Shown here: positions 53,144-61,054 of the stretch, piece by piece
Position numbering within the stretch: the stretch's first letter is position 1
How the letters are laid out: each line of letters opens with the position of its first letter
Origin: an uncultured Bacteroidales bacterium
GTDB lineage: Bacteria > Bacteroidota > Bacteroidia > Bacteroidales > UBA932
DNA: 64,000 nucleotides
Reading direction: 5' to 3'
NCBI GenBank assembly: GCA_949297365.1
Contig: CASFSL010000009.1
Coordinates: 54,776 to 118,775 of the forward strand
The notes under the pieces: model-generated
What the model saw: only the letters and a program-made list of their open reading frames with translations
Told to the model about the DNA's origin: nothing
Databases searched by the model: none
Position numbers and translations under genes: made by a program

Positions 53144-53183
53144 AGTTGCGCTATGGCCTGTTTTTTCAGTGCATAGAGCAACT
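53144..53183. terminator. Long imperfect hairpin between convergent genes
   Basis: AGTTGCGCTATGGCCTG pairs imperfectly with CAGTGCATAGAGCAACT around a TTTTTT loop. It can act as a terminator between the hexosaminidase (+) and the P-type ATPase (-). A related CTATGGCCTG...CAG hairpin lies near 63086-63110. Confidence 0.5.
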
Positions 53184-53286
53184 TGCCTGTGTGTAATTGG
53201 TTGATAACGTGGATGATGTGGGCTTGATGGGTGCTTTATGGTTTGTGCCGGGATGTGAGGCTGGAGTGTGTATGGAAGGATATGGC

Positions 53287-55248
53287 TCAGGAGTGGGCGG
53301 CAGAAGGGATGCGGAGGGCGCGCATGGCGTTGAGGACGGCCAGAACGGTGACTCCGACGTCGGCGAATACGGCCATCCACATGGTGCCGAGGCCAATTGT
53401 AGCCAGGGCAAGTATGGCCACCTTTACACCGACGGCAAACCAGATGTTCTGACGGGCGATACGGAGAGTGCGGCGTGCTATGGCGATAGCCGTGGCTATC
53501 TTGGTCGGTTTGTCATCCATCAGCACCACATCGGCGGCCTCTATGGCGGCGTCGCTGCCAAGCCCGCCCATAGCAATGCCCACATCGGCCCGTTTGAGCA
53601 CAGGCGCGTCGTTGATGCCGTCTCCTACGAAGGCCAGGCTGCGTCCGGCCGGCTTCGAGGCCAGCAGCTGTTCCAGATACGAGACCTTGTCAGCGGGCAG
53701 CAGGGCGGCATGATATGCGTCCAGTCCGAGCCGGCCGGCCACATCGCGGGCCACTTCCTCCCGGTCTCCGGTCAGCATGACAGTCTGGCTGACACCCAGG
53801 CGCTTGAGTGCGGCGATGGCCTCTGCGCTGTCCTCTTTCACACGGTCGTTGATGACGATATGGCCGGCGTACTTACCGTCTACGGCCACGTGGATGATGG
53901 TACCGGCACGGTGGCAGTCATGCCAGCCGGCTCCGACCGAATCCATCATCCGGGTATTGCCTACGCAGACCGTGCGGCCTTCCACGCAGGCCCGGATACC
54001 CTGCCCGGCAATTTCCTCCACATCGGTGACCGAGCAGCCGTCGGTGGCCTCGTTGGGGAATGCTGCCCTAAGAGCCTCGCCTATCGGGTGGGTGGAGAAA
54101 TGCTCCACATGGGCGGCCAGATGCAGCAACTCGTTCTCGTTGAAGTCTTCGGGATGAACGGCCTCCACGGCAAATTCGCCCTTTGTGAGGGTTCCGGTCT
54201 TGTCGAACACGACAGTCCCGATACGGGCGAGTGTATCCATATAGCTGCTGCCCTTGATGAGTATGCCTTTGCGCGAGGCACCTCCAAGTCCGCCGAAAAA
54301 TGTCAGCGGTACACTGATGACCAGGGCGCAGGGACAGGATACTACAAGAAAAATCAGTGCCCTGTGCAGCCATGTGACGAAAGAGGCTGAGAAGCCGGCT
54401 TCTGAGAAAAGCGGAGGCAGGAAGGCCAGCATAAGAGCCGCAAAGACTACGACCGGAGTATAGATGCGGGCGAACCTGGTGATGAATGACTCGCTTCGGG
54501 ACTTCTGTCCGTCCGCGCTCTCCACCAGCCGGAGTATTTTCGACACAGTGCTTTCACCGAAAGATTTTGTCGTCTTCACGCGGAGCACACCGGAGAGATT
54601 GATGCAGCCGGATATGACCTCGTCGCCGGTGCTTACGTCCCGTGGCATACTCTCTCCTGTGAGCGCGACGGTGTTGAGCGATGATGTGCCCTCTATCACC
54701 GTACCGTCCAGAGGCACTTTCTCCCCCGGCCTTATGACTATGACCTCTCCGATGCGGACTTCTTCAGGCGGGACAGTCTCCACGCGGCTATTCCGCTCCA
54801 CGTCAGCCGTATCGGGCCGGATGTCCATCAGATGCGATATGCTGTCCCGGCTCCGGCCTTCGGCGTAGGTCTCGAACAGCTCTCCTACAGCGAAGAACAG
54901 CATGACGAAGACGGCTTCGGGAAACTCGGTCTCCGCTCCGGGCAGGAAGCCGATGCAGAGGGCCCCGAGGGTAGCGACGGTCATCAGGAAGTTCTCGTTG
55001 AACACATCTCCGTGCGCGATGCCCTCGGCTGCCTCTTTCAGCGTAGGTGCTCCGACCAGCAGGTACGGTATCAGATAGACGAGAAGCAGCTGCCATGTCT
55101 GTAGGGCGCAGTGCTTTTCTATGATTACCGCCCCGGCCAGCAGGACTGCTGTGACGGCGATAATGATGATGCGCCGCCTCATGCTCCTGCCTTCATGTCC
55201 GGATTGCCCGGAGTGATGATGTCCGTGATTATGATGTGCGTGTGCCAT
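53287..55248 (-). CDS. P1B-type heavy-metal ATPase (Zn/Cd/Pb exporter)
   Basis: This 653-residue protein has a histidine-rich N-terminus (HAHHNHGHHHS) instead of a heavy-metal-associated domain. It has the CPC ion site in VVSCPCALVIS (near residue 300), the phosphorylation motif FDKTGTLTKGEF (near 342), LTGESMPRD, HPIGEAL (P1B His-Pro), and FVGDGINDAPVLKRADVGIAM. These fit zinc/cadmium-exporting ATPases. The Fur-family regulator gene lies directly upstream on the same strand and a 17-bp dyad overlaps the ATPase promoter. Confidence 0.93.
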   Translation of the reverse strand: MAHAHHNHGHHHSGQSGHEGRSMRRRIIIIAVTAVLLAGAVIIEKHCALQTWQLLLVYLIPYLLVGAPTLKEAAEGIAHGDVFNENFLMTVATLGALCIGFLPGAETEFPEAVFVMLFFAVGELFETYAEGRSRDSISHLMDIRPDTADVERNSRVETVPPEEVRIGEVIVIRPGEKVPLDGTVIEGTSSLNTVALTGESMPRDVSTGDEVISGCINLSGVLRVKTTKSFGESTVSKILRLVESADGQKSRSESFITRFARIYTPVVVFAALMLAFLPPLFSEAGFSASFVTWLHRALIFLVVSCPCALVISVPLTFFGGLGGASRKGILIKGSSYMDTLARIGTVVFDKTGTLTKGEFAVEAVHPEDFNENELLHLAAHVEHFSTHPIGEALRAAFPNEATDGCSVTDVEEIAGQGIRACVEGRTVCVGNTRMMDSVGAGWHDCHRAGTIIHVAVDGKYAGHIVINDRVKEDSAEAIAALKRLGVSQTVMLTGDREEVARDVAGRLGLDAYHAALLPADKVSYLEQLLASKPAGRSLAFVGDGINDAPVLKRADVGIAMGGLGSDAAIEAADVVLMDDKPTKIATAIAIARRTLRIARQNIWFAVGVKVAILALATIGLGTMWMAVFADVGVTVLAVLNAMRALRIPSAAHS

Positions 55249-55273
55249 GATTCTGTCATTTTGGTTTCTGACA

Positions 55274-55281
55274 CAAAATTA
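55274..55281 (-). promoter_or_regulatory. -7 box for the metal ATPase
   Basis: The minus strand reads TAATTTTG about 26 bases before the ATG at 55248. The dyad at 55293-55309 lies where the -33 element should be. Confidence 0.55.
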
Positions 55282-55292
55282 CAGAGGACAGG

Positions 55293-55309
55293 ATGCAACC
55301 AGGTTTCAT
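55293..55309. promoter_or_regulatory. 17-bp dyad ATGCAACC-A-GGTTTCAT, candidate Fur-family (Zur-like) operator
   Basis: The arms ATGnAACC and GGTTnCAT are inverted around a central A. The site overlaps the expected -33 region of the metal ATPase promoter. A second palindrome, TGCAA-TCCGG-TTGCA, lies at 55331-55345. Binding by the adjacent Fur-family protein is inferred. Confidence 0.45.
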
Positions 55310-55356
55310 AAATGCGTCAGCCCGGTCACTTTGCAATCCGGTTGCAGTGACGGAAG

Positions 55357-55785
55357 TCAGGCTTTGCGGCCGGAACATTCGGGACAGAGGCCCTTGACGG
55401 TATAGTTGATGGACTCAATCTCGTAGCCATCAGGAAGTTCCACTACGGGAATCTTCACATCGTCAATGCAGAATGTGCGGTTGCACTCCTCGCAGTAGAA
55501 ATGGATATGGCGGTTCTCGACCCGGCAGACGGTGGACTCGCAGCGGCATATCTCGTATTTTACAGACCCGCTGCCGTCCTCGAACGAATGAATCGCGTGG
55601 TGCTCCAGCAGGACATTGAGCGTGCGGAATATCGTGGACTTGTCCATGGTCTCCAGCTCCGTCTCCAGCTCCGTCATGGAGACAGGGTGGGTGAGCTCCG
55701 AGAGTTTCTGGAGTACGAGGATGCGGGCTGCGGTCGGATGAATGCCGTGGTCCTGAAGCTGCTGTTCGATGGTTCCGTTTGCCAT
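55357..55785 (-). CDS. Fur-family transcriptional regulator (likely zinc-responsive)
   Basis: From the ATG at 55785 the protein is 142 residues, the usual Fur length. The longer frame overlaps the DUF2284 gene and lacks support. A winged helix (about 10-80) has HPTAARILVLQKL and MDKSTIFRTLNVLLEHH. The dimerisation domain has HIHFYCEECNRTFC and GLCPECSGRK, two CxxC pairs for structural zinc. The neighbouring Zn/Cd ATPase suggests zinc sensing, but repression of an exporter by a classical Zur would be unusual, so the sensed metal is uncertain. Confidence 0.85.
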   Translation of the reverse strand: MANGTIEQQLQDHGIHPTAARILVLQKLSELTHPVSMTELETELETMDKSTIFRTLNVLLEHHAIHSFEDGSGSVKYEICRCESTVCRVENRHIHFYCEECNRTFCIDDVKIPVVELPDGYEIESINYTVKGLCPECSGRKA

Positions 55786-55841
55786 AGTTCTGTTGAATTC
55801 GAATTCGGAATGCAAATCTACGAACAGTTTTTGATAAATGC

Positions 55842-56411
55842 TCAAATTTTCCGGGCGAAGCCGCTGATGAGAGTGAGGTATTCCGGCGGCTGTCCGTTCC
55901 GGCCCCATTGCAGGGGTGTGTGGAAAATGTCGGCGGCGGTGCGGGCGATGTCGAATCCCAGGGCTTCCAACGACGGGCGGATGCTCTCCGGGTGGCGGCA
56001 GGGTCGGCCTTCGCGGCGTGTGCAGTGCTCCGGCGGGCAGAGCAGGCAGGTGCCGGCGAAGAAAGCCCTGACAGTGTGTGCCGGCACTGCAGCTTCACGT
56101 TCCATTTTCAACAGCATCCGGTCAAGCCGTTCCCGTTCCCGGTGGATAATCCTGTCGGCTGTCTCCGGAGTCAGTACCGTCCCTTCTGCAGGAACAATCT
56201 TCGTGGCCAGCAGGGAGATGACCGCATATCCTTCCGGAAGAGCCGTCTCGTCGAAATCGTAGGGAGGGCAGGCCCAGCAGTTTCCGTACCGGCCGCATTC
56301 ACGGCAGTATCCCCGCACCCGTCCGAAGTCCCGGTAGCCGGCGATGTACTCCGCCATCGGCATTTCCACCCACCGCTCCTGCACGCTATATTCCTGTAGT
56401 CTCTGTTCCAT
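55842..56411 (-). CDS. DUF2284 metal-binding protein
   Basis: This 189-residue cysteine-rich protein has the DUF2284 pattern: RGYCRECGRYGNCWACPPYDFD (near residues 33-54) and a later FFAGTCLLCPPEHCTRREGRPCRHPES (near 118-144). The CxxC...CPP layout suggests an Fe-S cluster or zinc sites. No enzymatic role is established. The gene lies 56 bases upstream of the Fur-family gene on the same strand, so it may belong to the same metal-linked unit, and it diverges from the nitroreductase gene. Confidence 0.8.
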   Translation of the reverse strand: MEQRLQEYSVQERWVEMPMAEYIAGYRDFGRVRGYCRECGRYGNCWACPPYDFDETALPEGYAVISLLATKIVPAEGTVLTPETADRIIHRERERLDRMLLKMEREAAVPAHTVRAFFAGTCLLCPPEHCTRREGRPCRHPESIRPSLEALGFDIARTAADIFHTPLQWGRNGQPPEYLTLISGFARKI

Positions 56412-56479
56412 ATACCGAATTTGGCAAAAATACGGATTATTGTTCTTAGTTTGTATGGGTCAGGGAGTGGAAAGTTTTG

Positions 56480-56487
56480 TATTTTTG
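56480..56487 (+). promoter_or_regulatory. -7 box for the nitroreductase
   Basis: TATTTTTG lies 26 bases before the ATG at 56514. It rules out the longer reading frame that starts at 56421. Confidence 0.6.
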
Positions 56488-56513
56488 TAGGCGTTTGGAA
56501 AAATGATGAAACG

Positions 56514-57254
56514 ATGATGGAATTCAAGGATAGAAGAAGCATACGGAAATATTCCCGGCGCGGGCTGCCGGAGGGATTGATCGAAGCTCTGGCCGAGGAG
56601 GCTTCAAGGGCTGCGACTATGGGCAATATGCAGCTGTATTCGCTGGTGGTCACTGGGGACGGGCCGGAAAGGGAGGCCCTGGCTGAGGCGCACCATCATC
56701 AGCCGATGGTGGAGGAGGCCCCGGCGGTGCTTACGTTCTGTGCGGATTTTCACAGGTTCAGCCGGTGGTGTGAGCAGCGGGACGCGGCACCGGGTTACGG
56801 CAACTTCGTATCTTTCATCAACGCCGCCACGGACACTCTGCTGTTTGCCCAGGCGTTCATCACTCTGGCGGAGGAGCACGGCCTGGGTACCTGCATCCTC
56901 GGTACAACGGTCTACAATCCCGATAAGATCATCGAGGCCCTGCGCTTGCCGTCTCTGGTGGTGCCGGTGCTGACCGTCACTCTCGGTTGGCCGGACGAGG
57001 CTCCGGAGCAGACTGACCGCCTGCCGGTGGAGGCCATTCTGCACGCCGGTTATTATCACGACTATGCGGCGGAGGATATCGACCGCATCTACGCTGCGAA
57101 GGAGGCTCTTCCCGAGAGCCGTTATTTCGTGGAACTCAACGGCACGGACAATCTCGCCCAGGTCTTCACCCGCTTCCGTTTCACTCAGCAGGAATGCCTG
57201 GAGATGTCCGCCAAGATGCAGGAAGTCCTGCGGCACCAGGGTTTCAATGAATAG
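56514..57254 (+). CDS. Nitroreductase-family flavoprotein
   Basis: From the ATG at 56514 (or 56517) the protein is about 246 residues. FMN-binding nitroreductase features are MEFKDRRSIRKYSRRGLPE at the N-terminus, EASRAATMGNMQLYSLVV, the middle AFITLAEEHGLGTCILGTTVYNP and PVLTVTLGWPDEAP. Such enzymes reduce quinones, nitro compounds or flavins using NAD(P)H in the cytoplasm. Substrate is unknown. A hairpin at 57352-57371 may end the transcript. Confidence 0.88.
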   Translation: MMEFKDRRSIRKYSRRGLPEGLIEALAEEASRAATMGNMQLYSLVVTGDGPEREALAEAHHHQPMVEEAPAVLTFCADFHRFSRWCEQRDAAPGYGNFVSFINAATDTLLFAQAFITLAEEHGLGTCILGTTVYNPDKIIEALRLPSLVVPVLTVTLGWPDEAPEQTDRLPVEAILHAGYYHDYAAEDIDRIYAAKEALPESRYFVELNGTDNLAQVFTRFRFTQQECLEMSAKMQEVLRHQGFNE

Positions 57255-57351
57255 ACAAACGGTAAGCAGTGCGTCACCTCAAAAATGTAAAAGTTTGGTG
57301 TATAAGGCATTATGATGATGACGTGTTCTTGTCATCAGTTCGGAACATGCC

Positions 57352-57371
57352 GAAAAGCGCACGCGCTTTTC
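57352..57371. terminator. Palindromic hairpin downstream of nitroreductase
   Basis: GAAAAGCGC-AC-GCGCTTTTC is a perfect palindrome. It may form a stem with a CACG loop and a short T-tract in its own arm. This is a weak terminator candidate. Confidence 0.4.
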
Positions 57372-57453
57372 ATAAGTCCATGAGTATCGGGTAATTACAA
57401 AGCCGTCCTGCGTCAGTACCGACCGTAAGTTTTGCTCAGATTACCAAATATGT

Positions 57454-57461
57454 TACATTTG
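57454..57461 (+). promoter_or_regulatory. -7 box for the DUF456 protein
   Basis: TACATTTG lies 29 bases before the ATG at 57491. A TTTTG at 57430-57434 is at the expected -33 distance. Confidence 0.6.
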
Positions 57462-57490
57462 TGCACTGAAAGTTCAGACTGACGCACAAT

Positions 57491-57985
57491 ATGGAAATTT
57501 TCATCGACATAGTAGCCGTAATACTCGGCATCGTAGGCCTTCTCGGCTGTATTCTGCCCGTGCTGCCCGGCCCTCCGTGCAGTCTGGCAGGCATGTTTCT
57601 GCTCTTTCTCTGGGGTTCGCCATGCGCTCAGGACGACATCACCTGGCGTCTGCTGATCATCATGCTGATAGTGACAGTGATAGTCACCGTTCTGGATTAT
57701 GTGGTGCCGGGCTGGCTGACCCGTGTGACTGGCGGCACGAAGTATGCCTCACGCGGGGCCACTGCGGGGATGCTCGTCGGCATTCTGTTTTTCCCTCCCT
57801 GGGGCATGATTGTCGGAGCTTTCATCGGAGCCCTTGTCGCCGAACTGTATTGGGGCGAGAAGAAGATGGCCCAGGGCCTTAAGGCTGCTCTCGGCTCCTT
57901 CCTCGGTTTCCTGCTCGGTACCGGGGCAAAGCTGGCCGCTTCCGGGGTCATGCTGTATTACATCATCATCGCCCTGATACCGTAG
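57491..57985 (+). CDS. DUF456 inner-membrane protein
   Basis: This 164-residue protein has the DUF456 pattern: VILGIVGLLGCILPVLPGPPCSLAGMFLL at the N-terminus, LDYVVPGWLTRVTGGTKYASRGATAGMLVG in the middle and GMIVGAFIGALVAELYWGEKKMAQGLKAALGSFLGF later. Glycine-rich helices suggest a small multi-pass membrane protein. Its function is unknown in the literature I recall. It stands alone with its own promoter. About 130 bases without a gene follow. Confidence 0.82.
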   Translation: MEIFIDIVAVILGIVGLLGCILPVLPGPPCSLAGMFLLFLWGSPCAQDDITWRLLIIMLIVTVIVTVLDYVVPGWLTRVTGGTKYASRGATAGMLVGILFFPPWGMIVGAFIGALVAELYWGEKKMAQGLKAALGSFLGFLLGTGAKLAASGVMLYYIIIALIP

Positions 57986-58118
57986 TTACCAATGAAAAGA
58001 GGACTGTTTTCTAATATGTTGCCGGCTGAGGGTTCCGGTCGTGTCCGGATTTGCCGGCGCAGTGCCGTGTGTTTGCTTTTGCCTTTGTGCCTGCTGGCAG
58101 CTGTTTTTCCGGCGCATG

Positions 58119-58730
58119 TCAGATGGTGGTGCAGTTGCCTCGGGAGAGGACGATGATGCGGCAGGCCATTTCGAAGAAGACGGCGCGGCGGAATGTCTCG
58201 GGGAAATCCTTTCCGCAGGCGGCCTGTCCGTGGTTGGACATCAGGACGATGTCGTGGTCTGCAAGGGCCTCTACTACCGCTGCGGCGAGTTCGTCCGAGC
58301 CGGGCGGGAGGAACGGCACTACGGGTATTTCCCTGCCTACGTACAGCGGCCCTTCAAGGGTGACGTTGAAATCCTTGGGCTTGTCCTTCATGCAGGCGAC
58401 TACAGTGGCATACGGGGACTGGAAGTGCAGGACGCATCCCACTTCCGGCCTCCTGCGCATGACTCCGAGGTGAAAGCCGGCCTCCATCGTTGGCCGCACT
58501 CCGTTCAGGCACCGGCCGTCGCTGATGCGGCAGAGGGCGACCTGGTCTTCCCGCAGTTCTTCGAGCCAGCTGCCGGTGGCGGACAGCAGGGCCAGACCGG
58601 AATCGCCGGAAAGTTCCGGGAGGCGCAGGGACAGGTTGCCGCTGCTGCAGGAGAGCAGTCCGGCTTCGGTGCATTTATGGGCGCATCCGGAGAAATAATT
58701 CAGGATTTCCTTGGGAATGTCTGTATTCAT
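58119..58730 (-). CDS. Class II aldolase/adducin family protein
   Basis: This 203-residue protein is similar to L-fuculose-phosphate aldolase-type enzymes. It has SSGNLSLRLPE (phosphate site), MEAGFHLGVMRRRPEVGCVLHFQSPYA (Glu and zinc-site region, near 80-107) and LMSNHGQAACGKDF (late zinc His). The usual zinc pair HxH reads H-F-Q here, so one ligand is Gln. The phosphate and third-His motifs are intact, so aldolase activity remains possible with altered metal binding. It starts one base after the stop of the gene at 58732, so the two are cotranscribed. Confidence 0.8.
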   Translation of the reverse strand: MNTDIPKEILNYFSGCAHKCTEAGLLSCSSGNLSLRLPELSGDSGLALLSATGSWLEELREDQVALCRISDGRCLNGVRPTMEAGFHLGVMRRRPEVGCVLHFQSPYATVVACMKDKPKDFNVTLEGPLYVGREIPVVPFLPPGSDELAAAVVEALADHDIVLMSNHGQAACGKDFPETFRRAVFFEMACRIIVLSRGNCTTI

Positions 58731-58731
58731 G

Positions 58732-59484
58732 TTATTCTGGGTTATTGCCTGTTTTTATCCTTGAAGCCTCATCCACTGTCATCTCCTTGTCCCATAGGAG
58801 AGTCATGCCCATTTCCCCGAATATCTCCATATAAGTTCCGATTGACGGCAGGCCGACCCTTGCGCGGCGGATGTCCAGACTGTCGGCATTCTCTACCGGC
58901 CAGAGGTAATTGGCAGATTCGCTTGTATATGCCGTCCCGGTTCCGTTTTCCGGTTTTCCGTCCTCCCCGGCTTTGACGATAATTGTCTTCATTTGCAAGA
59001 ATGTCTGAGTGCCGTAAACCTGCGGCTTGCCCTCGTGCATCAGGATACGGTCCAGCATGGTGGCAACGTCCGAAGGCTCGATCAGGCCTTTTTCAGCACC
59101 TGTCTCGAACAGCGGGTAGTATTTCCTCTGATGCTCCAGGTCCGAATGCTGTACGACCAGGAACAATGCGCTGTAAGAAGTGTCGGACAGTCCTTCCGGA
59201 ATGCCGAGTGAGTCGAGGATAGGAAATACTGCCGTCTGGCATCTGAGGTCAGTCTCTGTCATGCGCTGTATGTATGCCATGAGACTGTCCTCATCCATAC
59301 CTTCCATATTGAGGGAATATTGCCGCACGGCCTGGTCTTCCCGGTAGATTCTGTGCAGCAGCGAGTCCAGATGTGCGGGACCCTTGTCATCCTGCGCCTG
59401 CGCCCTTTGCCCGAAGCAGCTCAGAGCCGCCGTGACGGCCGCCAGCAGCAGGATTATTCTTGTATGATTGTTATTTATGCTCAT
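58732..59484 (-). CDS. Secreted DUF6624-like protein
   Basis: This 250-residue protein has a signal peptide (ILLLAAVTAALSCFGQRAQA; the Cys could make it a lipoprotein). The mature part is helical, with LDSLLHRIYREDQAVRQY, LFLVVQHSDLEHQRKYYPLFETGAEKGLI and MLDRILMHEGKPQVYGTQ. The last two resemble the DUF6624 pattern H-x-D and GxQxYGTQ. No biochemical role is known to me. It is the first gene of a two-gene unit with the class II aldolase. Confidence 0.65.
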   Translation of the reverse strand: MSINNNHTRIILLLAAVTAALSCFGQRAQAQDDKGPAHLDSLLHRIYREDQAVRQYSLNMEGMDEDSLMAYIQRMTETDLRCQTAVFPILDSLGIPEGLSDTSYSALFLVVQHSDLEHQRKYYPLFETGAEKGLIEPSDVATMLDRILMHEGKPQVYGTQTFLQMKTIIVKAGEDGKPENGTGTAYTSESANYLWPVENADSLDIRRARVGLPSIGTYMEIFGEMGMTLLWDKEMTVDEASRIKTGNNPE

Positions 59485-59553
59485 TTCCGATTTTAATTAT
59501 GTCCCGGAACAAAATTATGATATTTTGGTGAATCTCGGTGCGGGGGGCAATAA

Positions 59554-59590
59554 AAAAGCCGCGCTCCGGGATGTCCGAAGTGCGGCCTTT
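59554..59590 (-). terminator. Terminator downstream of Hsp20
   Basis: AAAAGCCGC pairs with GCGGCCTTT, and the minus strand continues into TTTTTT. It lies 24 bases past the Hsp20 stop. Confidence 0.7.
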
Positions 59591-59613
59591 GTTGTTTCAT
59601 ACTGTGTCCGCGA

Positions 59614-60069
59614 CTATTTGATGTCGATGAATCTTTCCTTAGGGGTGACAGGGGCTTCAGTGTTCTTGGGCAGCGTGATGTTCAGCACACCGTGCTCCAT
59701 GCTGGCACTGATTTCCTCTTTCTTGATGTCGTCCGGGAGAAGCAGGGTCTGCTCGAATTGCGAGTAGGAGAATTCCCTTCTGAGGTATTTCTCGTCTTTC
59801 TTCTCTTCTTTGTGCTCATCCTTGTGCTCAAGGGTGACCACCAGCTCGTTCTCCTCGTTGATGCGAATCTTGAAGTCATCCTTGGACATGCCGGGAGCGG
59901 CGATTTCCACTTTGTACTCCTTGTCGTTCTCCTTGACATTGATGGCAGGTGACGATGTTCTCATCATGTTGCCGAAATGCCTGAAGTCATCATCGAAAAA
60001 GTCATTGAAAAATGCGGGCAGCCAGTTCTGCTGTGTTCTTCTGCTAGGTACCATAATTTTATCCTCCAT
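59614..60069 (-). CDS. Small heat-shock protein (Hsp20/alpha-crystallin)
   Basis: This 151-residue protein has a short N-terminal arm (NWLPAFFNDFFDDDFRHF). The alpha-crystallin domain (about 40-140) has SPAINVKENDKEYKVEIAAPGMSKDDFKI and the conserved HGVLNITLPK (A-x-x-x-n-GvL), then a C-terminal tail. It is an ATP-independent holdase. A second ATG at 60054 is preceded eight bases upstream by GGAGG and may be the true start, giving 146 residues. The C-terminal I-x-I-like motif is weak. Confidence 0.92.
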   Translation of the reverse strand: MEDKIMVPSRRTQQNWLPAFFNDFFDDDFRHFGNMMRTSSPAINVKENDKEYKVEIAAPGMSKDDFKIRINEENELVVTLEHKDEHKEEKKDEKYLRREFSYSQFEQTLLLPDDIKKEEISASMEHGVLNITLPKNTEAPVTPKERFIDIK

Positions 60070-60392
60070 AATTTTAAATTGTTTCTAAAAATGTTTCCGA
60101 ACGCCGGCCTGTCGTGGCATCGGTCGCAGCGTCCGTTTCCGGATTGCTGCGTTGCCTTTGCCGTCCCGGTCCCGGGAGTCTTTCCGGAGCCCCTCACCGG
60201 GGGCTCCGTTCCGCCCTCCCTTTCGGGCGTTCGATAGAGTATATCGCAAATTGCGGACCAGTGCCCTGTGCCGCCTGCCACCCGGCAAATTTGTCGCAAA
60301 ATTCTGCCATTTTGTCCGTAATGTGCGGATAATCAAATATTTACACGACATTTTGTCAGTTAGCCTATACCGTTGAGCCTATACCGTTGCCC
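60070..60392. other. G+C-rich intergenic region between Hsp20 and the BlaI operon
   Basis: It contains the Hsp20 upstream region, with no clear TAnnTTTG box on the minus strand, and a GGAGCCCC/GGGGGCTCC hairpin near 60185-60208. Open frames through it lack family features. I see no gene. Confidence 0.4.
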
Positions 60393-60395
60393 GTG

Positions 60396-60540
60396 CCGCA
60401 ACGGCAGGGAAATGCGAGAAATGCTGCCGTTGTGGAAGAGGGGGAAAAGGGCAATGCCGTCCGGAAGGCCTGTAGAGGGAGTACGGCGAAAAAAGCCGTG
60501 CCGCAACGGCAGGGAAATGCGGGAAATGCTGCCGTTGTGG
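60396..60540. repeat. Two REP-like palindromic units
   Basis: CCGCAACGGCAG pairs with CTGCCGTTGTGG (12 bp with one G-U) at 60396-60435, and an almost identical unit lies at 60501-60540. The loop AAATGCGRGAA is conserved too. The units start 105 bp apart in direct orientation, in the gap upstream of the BlaI operator. The long open frame across them is a consequence of the repeats, not a gene. Confidence 0.6.
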
Positions 60541-60612
60541 AAGTGAGACGGTGGGATTGTGGTGAAGGGATGCAGGCGACGGATTGCCGGGAGCTATTAA
60601 GAAATTTAAGAA

Positions 60613-60635
60613 AACTACTAAAAATTTTAGGAGTT
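60613..60635. promoter_or_regulatory. 23-bp dyad, candidate BlaI operator
   Basis: AACTACTAAAA and TTTTAGGAGTT form a near-perfect inverted repeat (10 of 11) around a central A. It lies about 15 bases upstream of the -7 box, covering the -33 region. It contains the ACTAC-like core expected for BlaI/MecI family operators. Confidence 0.55.
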
Positions 60636-60649
60636 ATGGAAATTTTGAT

Positions 60650-60657
60650 TACATTTG
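60650..60657 (+). promoter_or_regulatory. -7 box for blaI-blaR1
   Basis: TACATTTG lies 23 bases before the ATG at 60680. Confidence 0.6.
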
Positions 60658-60679
60658 CGGTAAATAGATACAGAAAGAT

Positions 60680-61054
60680 ATGAAGCAGAGACTTACAGCA
60701 AAGGAAGAGGAGGTGATGAACATCCTCTGGAAAAGCGGAGAAAGCATGTTCATCAGGGATATAGTGGCGGCCATGCCCGAGCCGAGGCCCAATTACAATA
60801 CGGTGGCGACTCAGGTCCGCTTTCTGGAGGAAAAGGGATTCGTGGTGCGCAGGCCCATGGCCAACTCGTATCAGTACAGTGTCGCGGTGAGCGAGCGGGA
60901 GTACAGGGGGCAGACTGTCGGGGACGTGGTGTCGAGATACTACGGCAATTCCTACACCAGTCTGGTCTCGCAGTTCGTGGAGGAGGAGAAGATGGGACTT
61001 GACGAGCTGAAGGCCCTGATAGCGGAAATAGAAAGTAAGAACCTGAGAAAATGA
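60680..61054 (+). CDS. BlaI/MecI family transcriptional repressor
   Basis: This 124-residue protein has an N-terminal winged helix (about 1-75): LTAKEEEVMNILWKSGESMF, AAMPEPRPNYNTVATQVRFLEEKGFV and VRRPMANSYQYSVAVS. A C-terminal dimerisation helix (FVEEEKMGLDELKALIAEIE) follows. The family represses its own operon until cleaved by the partner BlaR1 protease, encoded in the four-base overlap downstream. The 23-bp dyad upstream is the likely operator. No beta-lactamase gene is nearby, so the signal need not be an antibiotic. Confidence 0.92.
   Translation: MKQRLTAKEEEVMNILWKSGESMFIRDIVAAMPEPRPNYNTVATQVRFLEEKGFVVRRPMANSYQYSVAVSEREYRGQTVGDVVSRYYGNSYTSLVSQFVEEEKMGLDELKALIAEIESKNLRK

Noticed and set aside
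53197..54390. Long plus-strand open frame opposite the metal ATPase
   Set aside because: It is an antisense shadow of a gene with all P1B motifs, and it has no start context or family match.
60387..60683. 98-codon open frame before blaI
   Set aside because: It is made of the REP-like repeats, reads through the BlaI dyad and promoter, and has low-complexity composition.
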